Origin: AP-15 sp963789025
GTDB taxonomy: Bacteria; Pseudomonadota; Alphaproteobacteria; ATCC43930; CGMCC-115725
Direction of reading: 5' to 3'
Assembly: GCA_963789025.1 (NCBI GenBank)
Contig: CAWBIT010000008.1
Span: 310,001-374,000, forward strand
Length of the DNA: 64,000 bases
Position 1 is the first letter of the stretch; each line of letters starts with the position of its first letter. The notes beneath the pieces were generated by a model, which was given only the letters and a program-made list of their open reading frames with translations, made no database searches and had not been told where the DNA came from. The position numbers and the translations under genes were made by a program. Below are positions 1 through 9,018 of the stretch, in pieces.

Positions 1-2
1 CG

Positions 3-863
3 GTGTTGAATTGGGTGCTGATCTTCGGCCATCTCGGGGCGCCTGCCCTCGGTGTGCCGGGTTCGGGCTATGCGAGCTCGATCAATCAGTGGTTGATGCT
101 AGCAGGTCTGGCGTTGTGCATCCGGATCATGCCCGGCCTCGCGGGTTTGCGCATGCTGCGCGGCGCCTTTGCCGCGAGCCGGATCGAGTTGGCGAACATC
201 CTTCGCCTCGGCCTGCCGATCGCTGGACTCAGGGGGATGGAGGTCGGCGTCTTTCTTGCCGCCGGGATCCTGATGGGCCTCTTGGGGGCAGCCGCGCTCG
301 GGGCGCATCAGCTCGTCCTCAATTGTGCAAGCATCAGCTTTATGGTGCCGCTGGGTCTCGGTCAGGCCGCGACGGTCCGTGTCGCCTACGAGCTCGGCTC
401 CGGCCGGGCATTCGCCGCGCGCCGGGCCGGCTTAGTCGCGCTTGCCCTCGGGGTCGGGTTCATGTGCGCTGCGGGGGTGGTGTTGTGGACCGTGCCGGAG
501 GCCATCATCGCGGTCTATGTCGACATCGCCGAGCCGGCCAATCGCGCGACCGTCGAGATCGCGCGGCGTCTCATTGTAATTGCGGCGATCTTTCAGGTGT
601 TCGACGGAATGCAGGTGATCGCCGCCGGCGCGTTGCGCGGCTACAGGGACACCTTCGTCCCGATGATATTGGCTGCCTTCGGGTACTGGGGCGCCGGCTT
701 TCTCGGCGGGTGGTTGCTCGCCTTTCCGCTCGGCTACGGCGCAATCGGCCTATGGTGGGGCTTGGCCCTGGGGCTCGCGGTCGTCGCCATCCTGCTGACC
801 CTGCGGCTTCATCTGCTCGCGCCGCCGACCACCCGGTCAGCTGAAGCGGTCGCCTTGCGATAA
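3..863 (+). CDS. MATE family efflux transporter, C-terminal part (cut by window edge)
   Basis: Inner-membrane multidrug/toxin extrusion transporter that would export cationic compounds in exchange for Na+ or H+. The visible 286 residues are almost entirely hydrophobic, with repeated membrane segments, and resemble the second half of MATE proteins (about 450-480 residues). A GAHQLVLNCASISFMVPLGLGQA stretch, partly quoted here as GAHQLVLN and MVPLGLGQA, is typical of the helix 7-8 region. The frame is open to the window edge, so the GTG at 3 is not the true start. The gene ends with TAA at 861-863. No partner gene is visible. Family call is solid; substrate cannot be told. Confidence 0.85.
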   Translation: MLNWVLIFGHLGAPALGVPGSGYASSINQWLMLAGLALCIRIMPGLAGLRMLRGAFAASRIELANILRLGLPIAGLRGMEVGVFLAAGILMGLLGAAALGAHQLVLNCASISFMVPLGLGQAATVRVAYELGSGRAFAARRAGLVALALGVGFMCAAGVVLWTVPEAIIAVYVDIAEPANRATVEIARRLIVIAAIFQVFDGMQVIAAGALRGYRDTFVPMILAAFGYWGAGFLGGWLLAFPLGYGAIGLWWGLALGLAVVAILLTLRLHLLAPPTTRSAEAVALR

Positions 864-923
864 CCTCTTCCACGGAGGCCCAAAATTGGCCAAAATCGCG
901 CCACGACTCTGGGAATCCCGGGA

Positions 924-1193
924 ATGTCGGTTTTAATGGAAGACCGCGCCGACCTCCTCCGTCGCCGGATCGAGCTGTACCGGCGCCACGTGCGCGAGGG
1001 TGCCGATCTGCCGGTGGCCGCCGCTCCGCCCAGCGCATGCCGGCAGGTATCACCGCCAGTTTTCTGGACGAAGTCAGAGGGCGATGGATATTGGATTAGG
1101 TATGATCCGGTGTTCAGCGAGCGAATGCCCAGGGCCAAAGCGGGTGGGTCAGCTCGACAGGGGAGCCATCATGGCCGGGACCACGCACCATAA
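924..1193 (+). pseudogene. Possible remnant of a small helical protein
   Basis: The first 25 or so codons (motif EDRADLLRRRIELYRRHVREG) are arginine-rich and strongly amphipathic, like the start of small rhizobial helical proteins of unknown function. After about residue 30 the translation turns into low-complexity text that overlaps the leader of the next gene in another frame. I read it as a decayed or shifted small gene rather than a functional one. It has no clear ribosome binding site. Alternatively it is chance coding. Confidence 0.25.
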
Positions 1194-2427
1194 AGTGTTG
1201 ATCGTCGGCGGCGGCACCGCCGGTATTACCGTGGCGGCGAGCTTGAGGCGCCACGGGCCGGGCGGGATCGACATCGCGATCGTCGAGCCGAGTGACACGC
1301 ACTACTACCAGCCGGCATTCACGCTCGTCGGGGCCGGGCTCTACGACCTCAGGCGCACGCATCGGCCGACCGACAGCCTGGTGCCATCGGGCGTCAAGCG
1401 CATCAAGGCCGCCGCGCGCAAGTTCGATCCCGCGAACAACCAGGTCGAACTGTCCACCGGCGAGGGGGTCACCTATGACTATCTGGTGGTCTGCGCCGGC
1501 GTGAAGCTCGATTGGGCGAAGGTCGATGGCCTCGCCGAGGCGCTTGGCCGTGAGGGCGTGTGCAGCAACTATTCGCCCGATCATGTCAACTACACTTGGG
1601 AGTGCATCAAGGCACTCAAGCCAGGAAGCAAGGCGGTGTTCACTCAGCCGCCGCTGCCGTTCAAGTGTCCCGGCGCACCGCAGAAGATCGTCTATCTCAC
1701 TGCTGACCATCTGCAGCGCGGAGGCATTCGGGCCGACGTCGATCTCAAGTATTTCGTCCACGCGCCGGTAATTTTCGGCGTACCGTTTTTCGCCCGCGAG
1801 TGTGCCAAGGTTGCCGAGCGCTACGGAGTCAAGGTGCACTACCAGCACAACCTCGTCGCCGTTGACGCCAAGGCCAAGACTGCGGTTTTCGAGACCGTCG
1901 GCGGCGACAACCAGGGTGAGCGGATCAGCGTGCCCTACGACATGCTGCACGTCTCGCCGCCGCAAAGCCCGCCCGACGACATCATTTCGAGCCCGCTCGC
2001 CAATGCCGCCGGCTGGGTTGAAGTCAACCAGAACTCGATGCAGCACGTGCGCCACGCCAATGTGTTCGCGCTCGGCGACGTCACCGCGACGCCCAATTCG
2101 AAGACCGCCGCCGCCGTGCGCAAGCAGGCGCCCGTGGTGGTGCGGAACATTCTCAGGCTGATGAACGGCCAAGCGATCGACGGCGGCTATGACGGTTACG
2201 CCTCGTGCCCGCTGACCACCGCCAACGGCAAGGCGATCATCGCCGAGTTTATCTACGGCGGCAAAGTGACTCCGACCTTGCCCATCCTCAACCCGGGCAG
2301 GGAGCGTTGGTTAGGCTGGTGGATCAAGGTCAGCTTCCTACCGGTCCTGTATTGGCAATACATGCTCAAGGGCTACGAGTGGTTCCCCAAGCACAATACC
2401 GCATTCAAGGAACCCACCGTCGGATAA
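1171..2427 (+). CDS. sqr: Sulfide:quinone oxidoreductase-like FAD protein (SQOR type)
   Basis: Membrane-associated flavoprotein expected to oxidise sulfide (to polysulfide or a persulfide acceptor) and pass electrons to quinone. The 418-residue product opens with a dinucleotide-binding GxGxxG (G13, G15, G18). Cys166 in KCPGAPQ and Cys346 in YASCPL match the two redox cysteines of the human-SQOR-like branch; a further Cys131 sits where bacterial SQRs have a third. ALGDVTATPNSKT near the end is the second FAD-contact motif. ATG at 1171 is preceded by AGGGGAG at a good distance, so it is preferred over the longer frame opening at 1000. The gene stands alone and a hairpin overlaps its stop codon. 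Confidence 0.9.
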   Translation: MAGTTHHKVLIVGGGTAGITVAASLRRHGPGGIDIAIVEPSDTHYYQPAFTLVGAGLYDLRRTHRPTDSLVPSGVKRIKAAARKFDPANNQVELSTGEGVTYDYLVVCAGVKLDWAKVDGLAEALGREGVCSNYSPDHVNYTWECIKALKPGSKAVFTQPPLPFKCPGAPQKIVYLTADHLQRGGIRADVDLKYFVHAPVIFGVPFFARECAKVAERYGVKVHYQHNLVAVDAKAKTAVFETVGGDNQGERISVPYDMLHVSPPQSPPDDIISSPLANAAGWVEVNQNSMQHVRHANVFALGDVTATPNSKTAAAVRKQAPVVVRNILRLMNGQAIDGGYDGYASCPLTTANGKAIIAEFIYGGKVTPTLPILNPGRERWLGWWIKVSFLPVLYWQYMLKGYEWFPKHNTAFKEPTVG

Positions 2428-2454
2428 ACGGGTATTAGAATAGGATACTCGTTT
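2426..2454 (+). terminator. Hairpin at the 3' end of the sqr-like gene
   Basis: A ten-base-pair stem (2426-2435 with 2445-2454, one G-T pair) closes a nine-base loop and is followed by GTTCTA. It starts on the last bases of the sqr stop codon and lies between convergent genes, as expected for a weak intrinsic terminator. Confidence 0.4.
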
Positions 2455-2557
2455 GTTCTAGTGCGGCGGACAGCGAAGGCGGAGGTCCAGCTAATATGGA
2501 ACCACCGGGAACCGCTCTCTTGCCGATCAGGCAACGGCCAAGGCCGCCGGTCCCGGG

Positions 2558-3973
2558 CTAGCTCCTGCCGTAGCTGTCCTCGAGGCGGATGATATCGTCC
2601 TCGCCGAGATAGCTCCCGGACTGCACCTCGATCAGGTGCAGCGGGATTTTGCCCGGGTTTTCGAGCCGATGCGCGGTGCCGATCGGGATATAGGTCGATT
2701 GGTCCTCCGACAGCATCATCTCCTGGTCGCCGCGGCGGATCTTGGCGGTGCCCTGGACGACTACCCAATGCTCGGCGCGATGATGGTGCATCTGCAATGA
2801 CAGCTTGCCGCCCGGCTTGACCATGATGTGCTTGACTTGCACGCGATGGCCGTTGTGCAGCGAGGTAAAGGTGCCCCAGGGACGGTGCACAGTCGGCAGC
2901 GCATCGGCTTCGTCGCGGCGGTCTTTGACCAGCCGGGCGACGAGCTTCTTGACATCCTGCGTGCGGTTGCGCGGCGCTACCATGACCGCATCGGCGGTGG
3001 CGACGACGACCAGATCCTCGATGCCGATCGCTGCCACGAGACCGGCTTCGGACCGCAGATAGCAATTGCGGGTGTCTTCGGCGATGACATTGCCTTCGAT
3101 CGAAGTGCCGTGCTGGTCCTTGGCGCCCATCTCCCACAGCGCGTCCCAGGAGCCGACATCGCTCCACCCCATGCTGACCGGGACGATCGCGGCGCGCCTG
3201 GTGTGCTCCATGACCGCGTAGTCGATCGAGTCGCTCTCGCAGGCGGCAAAAGCTTCACGCCCCAGGCGGACAAAGTCGCTGTCGCGCTGCGCCGTCGCCA
3301 GCGCGTTACGGCAGGCCGCGACCATGTCGGGCCGCAGCCGCTCCAGCTCATCCAGGTAGACCCTTGCGGGAAATAGGAAGATCCCGCTGTTCCACGAATG
3401 CTCGCCCGAGGCGACATAGGCCTCTGCCTGTTCGGGGCCGGGCTTCTCGACAAACTCGGCGACTGCAAAGACGCCCTTGGCGCCGTCGAGCTCGCCGCCA
3501 CGCCGGATGTAGCCGTAGCCTGTCTCGGCGCGCTGCGGCGCGATGCCGAAACTGACCAGCGCGCCAGCGCGCGCCGCAGCGGCGGCGCGTTCGACCGCGT
3601 CGGCAAAGGCCGCGAGATCCCCGATTGCATGGTCGGAAGGCATGACCAGCATCAGCGGATCGGGTTCCGCCTCGGTCAGCGCCAAGGCGGCGATGCAGGC
3701 GGCGGGGGCCGTGTTGCGGCCGAACGGCTCCAGCAAGAGCGCGCGCGGAACGCCCGCGATCTCGCGCAATTGCTCGGCGATAATGAACCGATGCTCTTCG
3801 TTGGCGACCAGCAAGGGCGAGGCGAAGCCCTGCCGGTCGGCCACCCGGCGAACCGTCTGCTGCAACAGGCTGTCATGGCCGAGGAGGCTCAGCAGCTGTT
3901 TCGGGTAGAGCGTGCGCGACATCGGCCAGAGCCGTGTACCCGAGCCGCCGGACAGAATGACGGGATGAATCAT
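2558..3973 (-). CDS. manC: Mannose-1-phosphate guanylyltransferase / mannose-6-phosphate isomerase
   Basis: Bifunctional cytoplasmic enzyme making GDP-mannose for polysaccharide synthesis. The 471-residue protein begins MIHPVILSGGSGTRLWPMSR; GGSGTRLWP (residues 9-17) is the nucleotidyltransferase signature. The C-terminal 120 residues form the cupin-type phosphomannose isomerase domain with RPWG, VKHIMVKPG and the histidine-rich MHHHRAEHW. Length is typical for type II PMI. The frame is open 71 codons further upstream, but the chosen ATG starts exactly where family members start. Neighbouring deacetylase, glycosyltransferase and amidotransferase genes support a role in surface-glycan synthesis. 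It is transcribed alone from the long spacer on its upstream side. Confidence 0.93.
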   Translation of the reverse strand: MIHPVILSGGSGTRLWPMSRTLYPKQLLSLLGHDSLLQQTVRRVADRQGFASPLLVANEEHRFIIAEQLREIAGVPRALLLEPFGRNTAPAACIAALALTEAEPDPLMLVMPSDHAIGDLAAFADAVERAAAAARAGALVSFGIAPQRAETGYGYIRRGGELDGAKGVFAVAEFVEKPGPEQAEAYVASGEHSWNSGIFLFPARVYLDELERLRPDMVAACRNALATAQRDSDFVRLGREAFAACESDSIDYAVMEHTRRAAIVPVSMGWSDVGSWDALWEMGAKDQHGTSIEGNVIAEDTRNCYLRSEAGLVAAIGIEDLVVVATADAVMVAPRNRTQDVKKLVARLVKDRRDEADALPTVHRPWGTFTSLHNGHRVQVKHIMVKPGGKLSLQMHHHRAEHWVVVQGTAKIRRGDQEMMLSEDQSTYIPIGTAHRLENPGKIPLHLIEVQSGSYLGEDDIIRLEDSYGRS

Positions 3974-4748
3974 GCGAGTTCCTCGTGGCCCACGGGACGG
4001 ACGTACTCGACTTTCGCAGAAGCGCTTGCCGACATACACCGTTTTCGCGAAGACGCAAATGTTGCCTGCTCTTTTACAAGAAAAACTTAACCGAGCGGAG
4101 CGGCCGGCTGCTGCCAACGTTAATGGCACAAACCGGCACGGCGGTTTGGCAATCCGAGCTGAGAAATCCATCTGCTCATCGCACATCCGAGATCGACCAC
4201 GCCGCGCGCGGGCAGTTTACCAAAAAAATCCTTGCTTGTTCTTCCCACCGTGTCGGATGCAACCTGCGCGGGCGATGGGTTCCTTCCGCTACACATCCGC
4301 TTGTTAGAACATTGGATCGCATGCCCGACATATTTCGGCCAGCGCCCCAGGAGCGCTATTTAAAACTCATTCTCATGTTGTCTTTAACCATAAATTGATA
4401 CTAGGCAGGCGGATGCTCGTTCGAAGTCGGCGGGGCCGAGGTACCGGCTCCGATTACCCGAGCAACCGCAAAAGGTCATGCGCCTGCCACGATTTTCGGC
4501 TTCTCGAGCTTTGCCGAACGTTGGCAACGAACACGGATTAATTCGTGTCCGCGACTTTCGGAGAGCTCGATCCGAAGACCATTGTCGGCGATGTTGCGCC
4601 CGGCTGCCTCCGCTCCCCGCTGGGACAGACTATTCGGCGCTATTGCGAGCAGGCGGCGGGCCGCCTCTGGTGACGCACCTCAGCAAATTGACGGATGACT
4701 TCCACCGGCTGAACTCGTGTTTGGTGAGCATTGCTTCTACAACGCCTG
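3974..4748. other. Long intergenic spacer
   Basis: About 775 bases between manC and the deacetylase, both on the minus strand. The part next to manC (4020-4420) is richer in A and T than the surroundings and probably holds the manC promoter. A 103-codon frame at 4478-4789 has no family likeness and runs into the end of the deacetylase gene, so I do not call it. No RNA gene, repeat or mobile element was recognised. Confidence 0.5.
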
Positions 4749-5804
4749 CTAACTCGCCCTACCGGCCCCGCGAACGCGTTCCGGGCTGATGACTATCGGC
4801 TCACCGAATTGTTCAGCGAGTGCCTTGACCTCGAACGGCGTGGCCGCCCGACCGCCGACCTCCTCGATGAAAAAATCTAAATACTGCTCGATCCGGTTCA
4901 GGAAACCGCGAAGATCGGCCTCGGTGCGCACATAAGGCGTGTTACCCGGCGCAAGCGAGGGACTGTGATAGGCGAAGCTAAACACGCGATGACCTTTTCG
5001 CAGCAAGGCGCGGGTGAGCCGCCGCTGCTCCTCGAAAGAAATGCCTTCCGGTGTCAACGTGATGCGCTCGACTAGGCCGAGCCGCGCCAGGATGCCGGGC
5101 ACGTGCAGCGCCTTCAAGCGCTCGTTCATCGTTAAGGTATAGGCGATGTGTCCAGTGTCGGCGAGGAGGCCAGTGTAGCCGATTGAAAGCGGGATTTCGA
5201 GCAGCTCCGGGTTCTTGCCGAACCAGTAGGGGCTGGCCCGGCAATGCGTGAAGTCGGGACCGAATTTGCAGCTGAGATCGGTGCCCGGAACAACGCTTAC
5301 GTCGATTTCGTAGCCGAGCTCGGCGAGAATACCGGCTGTCGCTCGCCCGACGCCGTATCGGCCCGCTTTGTAAATGCGCGGGCGCACTCCGATATTGGTT
5401 TCGATGCTGTGCGTAAGGTGGATGAGCTTTTCCCGTTCGAGCTCGAATGGCAAATTGCCGGGATAGGAGTTCTCGTCGGTAATCTGCTCCACCAGCGGCG
5501 GATTGTCCCAGGGCTGCAGGTGGGCGCCGATCTCGCAGGCGCCGGAGCGATGCAGATCGCGGATGAATTCGAAGGCTTCGGGCGTGCTGCTGACCGGAAA
5601 ATCGAGGACGAAGGTCGGCCGCACGTCATATCTCTCGAAGATCCGTTGCGCACGATCCTGGTATTTGACTGAGGTAACGCCCCTTGCCCGGCGCGGCCGG
5701 GCCGCTTCCCAGTCGAACTCGGCTTCGGTATCGACCACGACGACCAGCATCGGCGTCTGCTCGGCCGGCCAGTGGATCATTCTCCAGGTATTAGGGTCGA
5801 GCAT
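4749..5804 (-). CDS. Polysaccharide deacetylase family protein (WalW-like)
   Basis: Predicted NodB-fold deacetylase acting on a cell-surface polysaccharide. In the 351-residue protein VVVVDTEAEFDW (Asp25) carries the catalytic/metal aspartate, and EIGAHLQPWD (His95) the metal-binding histidine region. FAYHSPSL near residue 280 is the late conserved histidine motif. There is no signal peptide, so it is probably cytoplasmic or exported with a partner. It is divergent from the GT4 gene at 5971, with 166 bases between them that should contain both promoters. A damaged relative of its C-terminal third lies at 59184-59570. Similar deacetylases occur in exosortase-linked EPS clusters, which fits the AsnB homologue nearby. 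Confidence 0.82.
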   Translation of the reverse strand: MLDPNTWRMIHWPAEQTPMLVVVVDTEAEFDWEAARPRRARGVTSVKYQDRAQRIFERYDVRPTFVLDFPVSSTPEAFEFIRDLHRSGACEIGAHLQPWDNPPLVEQITDENSYPGNLPFELEREKLIHLTHSIETNIGVRPRIYKAGRYGVGRATAGILAELGYEIDVSVVPGTDLSCKFGPDFTHCRASPYWFGKNPELLEIPLSIGYTGLLADTGHIAYTLTMNERLKALHVPGILARLGLVERITLTPEGISFEEQRRLTRALLRKGHRVFSFAYHSPSLAPGNTPYVRTEADLRGFLNRIEQYLDFFIEEVGGRAATPFEVKALAEQFGEPIVISPERVRGAGRAS

Positions 5805-5970
5805 GCCTCAACAGTATGGTTCAACAGCTTGCCGTTCCGAATCCGTGCGCGGAAGCGATCGATGGAAGCGCCGGGGGTTACGAAAAACACCCACGATGGT
5901 AACCGAGCGATAACACTAAAGCCTCAACCATGCCACATGCCGAGCCCTACCTCACACGCAAACTTGCTGC

Positions 5971-7212
5971 ATGATGCTCAGAGGAGTTAAACATTCCCCC
6001 ACGGCAGCGAATTATCAGGCGTTCCTCGGGCCGCAACGCGGCCAAACCCGAATGTCCGCCCTAAACGTAATTGCCGAAACGGTCGGCACCGCCGGTTCCT
6101 CCCTGCGTTGCAAGCACGTCTTGCACGTATTCCCGAGTTTTGGGATCGGCGGCGTACCATTGCGCATGGTTCGCATAATCAATCATCTTGGCAAGCAATT
6201 CCGCCACACGGTCATCGCATTGGACAACAATTTCGACGCCGCTGAGCGAGTTGCCGGCGATCTCGACGTCGAGATCTTGCCGGTCCGCGGTGTCAAGCGG
6301 GGTATGCTGCACAATCTGGTGGGTAGCGCTCTTGCACTCCGCCGCCTTCGACCGGATCTCTTGCTCACCTATAATTGGGGAGCGATCGAATGGGCGGCGG
6401 CTAGCCGGTTCTCTCCGGTTTCCAGGCATCTGCATCTCGAAGCCGGCTTCAGCCGAGGCGAGGCGGATTCACAGATTCCGCGCCGGGTGCTGTTTCGGCG
6501 ATGGGCGCTCGCCCGCTGTGAACTCGTGGTCGTCCCCTCGCGCCAACTCGAGGATTTGGCACACCGCGTTTGGCGGCTACCTGTTTCGCGCGTCGTCTAT
6601 GTCCCAAACGGTGTCGATACCGCGCGTTTCGCCCCCCCGGTTTCTGAGGGTGTGCCCGGCTTTACCCGCCGGCCAGGCGAAATGATCATCGGCACAGTCG
6701 CCCCGCTGCGTCTGGAAAAGAATATCGGGCGTCTGCTCCACGTTTTCGCCATGCTCAAATTCCCGCATCCCTTGCGTCTGATCATTGCGGGCGACGGGGG
6801 CCAGCGGGACTCGCTCGAACGGCTGGCGGCGGAGCTCGGCATCGCCGACCGCGTCATCTTCACCGGGCAGGTTGTCCCCGAGACGGTTCTTGGCACGTTT
6901 GACATCTTTGCCCTGTCGTCCGATACAGAGCAGATGCCGAATGCATTGCTGGAGGCAATGGCGGCGAGCCGTGCCATTGCAGCGGTCAATGTCGGAGATG
7001 TGAAGAAGATCGTGTGCGAGGATAACCGAGAATTCATCGTTGACCGCGATGATGCGACGGCGTTTGCCGGGGCGCTCACCCGACTGCTGGGTGATCGCGA
7101 AAGGCGCCGAGCGCTCGGATGCGCCAATCGCCGGCGAGCGGTTACAGAATTCTCGCAGGAAAGGATGTTTTCCGCTTATTCGCGAATTTTTTCCTCCGGC
7201 CGAGCACCCTGA
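5971..7212 (+). CDS. Glycosyltransferase family 4 (GT-B fold)
   Basis: Cytoplasmic sugar-nucleotide-dependent transferase for glycan assembly. The 413-residue protein has the N-terminal glycine-rich acceptor motif (FPSFGIGGVPLRMV), NGVDTARF in the middle, GTVAPLRLEKN opening the donor domain, and the EX7E-type region QMPNALLEAMA near residue 330. The start is uncertain: ATG 5971 or 5974 have little upstream signal, and ATG 6052 (MSALNVIAE) would also give a complete enzyme. It ends 18 bases before the next gene and heads an apparent three-gene operon with the two asparagine-synthetase homologues. Sugar specificity cannot be read from the sequence. Confidence 0.88.
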   Translation: MMLRGVKHSPTAANYQAFLGPQRGQTRMSALNVIAETVGTAGSSLRCKHVLHVFPSFGIGGVPLRMVRIINHLGKQFRHTVIALDNNFDAAERVAGDLDVEILPVRGVKRGMLHNLVGSALALRRLRPDLLLTYNWGAIEWAAASRFSPVSRHLHLEAGFSRGEADSQIPRRVLFRRWALARCELVVVPSRQLEDLAHRVWRLPVSRVVYVPNGVDTARFAPPVSEGVPGFTRRPGEMIIGTVAPLRLEKNIGRLLHVFAMLKFPHPLRLIIAGDGGQRDSLERLAAELGIADRVIFTGQVVPETVLGTFDIFALSSDTEQMPNALLEAMAASRAIAAVNVGDVKKIVCEDNREFIVDRDDATAFAGALTRLLGDRERRRALGCANRRRAVTEFSQERMFSAYSRIFSSGRAP

Positions 7213-7230
7213 GGGGGAACACTCCGGCGA

Positions 7231-9018
7231 ATGGGCGGCTTTGTTCTCCTACATAGCGCTCCTGGCGAGGATCGTGCGTCGGCACAGGCCGCCGCGCTCG
7301 CGGTACTTGCTCAAATGGGGATGCCCGCTCCTCGTCTGCTGCAGGGCGAAAATTTTCTGCTGGCGATTTATCCCAAACGGCAAGCCAGTGAGCCGACGCT
7401 CCGGCAATTTCCCAATGGTGATTTTGTCTGCGCGTGCGGCACGCTGATCTACGATGATATGATCGGCGAGGCGGCGGCGGTCGCCTTTTATCGCGACTGC
7501 CGCGGACGATCCGCCCCGTGGGACAAGGCGCTGGGCCATTATGCAGTGATCTTGCACAAGGACGGCGAGACCCAAATCCTGCCGGACGGCGTCGGCGGCT
7601 TTCTCGTTTTTCACGACGCGGCACAACGCGTCGCGTCGTCCTCGTTCCTAGCGATAGCCTCGGTCCTCGACCGGGTGACATTGAGCACTCAAGGTGCTTG
7701 CGAGTACATCTTCGACGGCGTGGTGTCCGGCAATGCCACCGTGTTTGACGAGGTGCTGCTTGCACCGGTAAACGCGACGATTGCGGTGGGCAAAGATCGC
7801 CTGGAAATCCTGCCCCGCCGGCTCCGTACGCCGGCGACAGTTTCGGCGGAGCCGTTCGAGGCGACGATCGAGCAAAGCATGCAGCTGCTCGACCGCTATT
7901 TCGCGGCGGTCGCGGCTAGTTTCGGTGAGCGGGTCACCTGCGCTCTTTCAGGCGGCTACGATTCGCGACTGATCTTGGCGTTGCTCCGCCGTCACGGCAT
8001 CAGCCCGCGTGTCTATGTGTATGGGCCGCCGGGCGACAAGGACGTCGAATTGGCGCGCGCCATTGCCGAGGGCGAAGGTTTTGCTCTCGAAATCGTCGAC
8101 AAGGACCAGCAGCTGGCCTTTACCCCGGGCGAGTTCGGGGCCGTCGCCTACGACAATTTTCTCGCGTCCGACGGATATACCTGGAGCGGCATTTTTACGA
8201 ACGGAGCCGAACGCACACAGCGCGCCAGCCGTGTGAACGGCAATGCCGTGGCGCTCAATGGCGGTGGGGGCGAGATTTGGCGCAACTTTTTTTATCTGCT
8301 CGACCGGAATTATACCCCGCGTGAGATCCTCTGGTCCTTTTACAGTCAGTTCGATCCGGAGACCTGTACTGCCGCCTTTGACCAGGAAGACTATTTCCGT
8401 CAACTCGAAGGTAAGATCGAAACGCTCATTGGCTGCCCGCAGCCTTCGCTGTCGCGCCCCTTGGTCGAGTGGCTTTATCATTATTTCCGTTGCCGGGCCT
8501 GGGATGGGCGTATCAACAACATCAACAATTCTTATGGCTATGTGGCGCTGCCGTTTCTCGAGCCAGCGGTGACCGAGCATGCCAGCGTCATACCGATCGC
8601 TTGGAAAAACCACGGCGCGTACGAAGCAGAGCTGATCCGCCGGGCCGACCCGCGGCTCGCATCGTATCAGTCGGGTTACGGCCACGATTTCAGCGGACCG
8701 CCGCCGCTGGTGCGCCGCCTGTCGGATTACGCCACCTATCTGCGTCCCCCTTGGCTGCGGCGCTTTGCTTACCGCGTCAAAAATCGGGTACGGCGCCCCG
8801 CGGAATGGCCGGACTATCTGCAACAGGAATATCGCGACGCGGCATTGCCGGGCGGCGTCCAAATAATGACCGAGTTGTTCCGGCTCGACCGGGTCACCGA
8901 TCCGGCGCAAACCGCCCGGATTCTCTCCCTCGAATATCTGGTCAGGCAGTTCGACGGACGCATCCGGGTCGACTTTCCCCGTTCAGCTTCACCAGGTTGC
9001 AAAAAATGTGCGGCATAG
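7231..9018 (+). CDS. Asparagine-synthetase-like protein without the glutaminase cysteine
   Basis: The 595-residue protein has the AsnB two-domain layout. An N-terminal half resembles the class II glutaminase fold, and the C-terminal half is a PP-loop ATPase with SGGYDSR at residues 240-246 (AMP-forming amide ligase chemistry). The protein starts MGGF rather than MCG, so the nucleophilic Cys2 of glutamine amidotransferases is missing. It would have to use free ammonia or another amine donor, or perform a different adenylation. Four late cysteines include CKKCAA at the very end. It follows the GT4 gene by 18 bases and overlaps the next gene by 13, so it is co-translated. A role in glycan modification is an inference from context. 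Confidence 0.8.
   Translation: MGGFVLLHSAPGEDRASAQAAALAVLAQMGMPAPRLLQGENFLLAIYPKRQASEPTLRQFPNGDFVCACGTLIYDDMIGEAAAVAFYRDCRGRSAPWDKALGHYAVILHKDGETQILPDGVGGFLVFHDAAQRVASSSFLAIASVLDRVTLSTQGACEYIFDGVVSGNATVFDEVLLAPVNATIAVGKDRLEILPRRLRTPATVSAEPFEATIEQSMQLLDRYFAAVAASFGERVTCALSGGYDSRLILALLRRHGISPRVYVYGPPGDKDVELARAIAEGEGFALEIVDKDQQLAFTPGEFGAVAYDNFLASDGYTWSGIFTNGAERTQRASRVNGNAVALNGGGGEIWRNFFYLLDRNYTPREILWSFYSQFDPETCTAAFDQEDYFRQLEGKIETLIGCPQPSLSRPLVEWLYHYFRCRAWDGRINNINNSYGYVALPFLEPAVTEHASVIPIAWKNHGAYEAELIRRADPRLASYQSGYGHDFSGPPPLVRRLSDYATYLRPPWLRRFAYRVKNRVRRPAEWPDYLQQEYRDAALPGGVQIMTELFRLDRVTDPAQTARILSLEYLVRQFDGRIRVDFPRSASPGCKKCAA

Noticed and set aside
1114..2172. 352-codon minus-strand frame
   Set aside because: Exact antisense of the sulfide:quinone oxidoreductase gene, whose motifs are clear; a codon-bias shadow of high-GC DNA.
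4478..4789. 103-codon frame in the spacer
   Set aside because: No ribosome binding site, no family likeness, and it runs into the end of the deacetylase gene.
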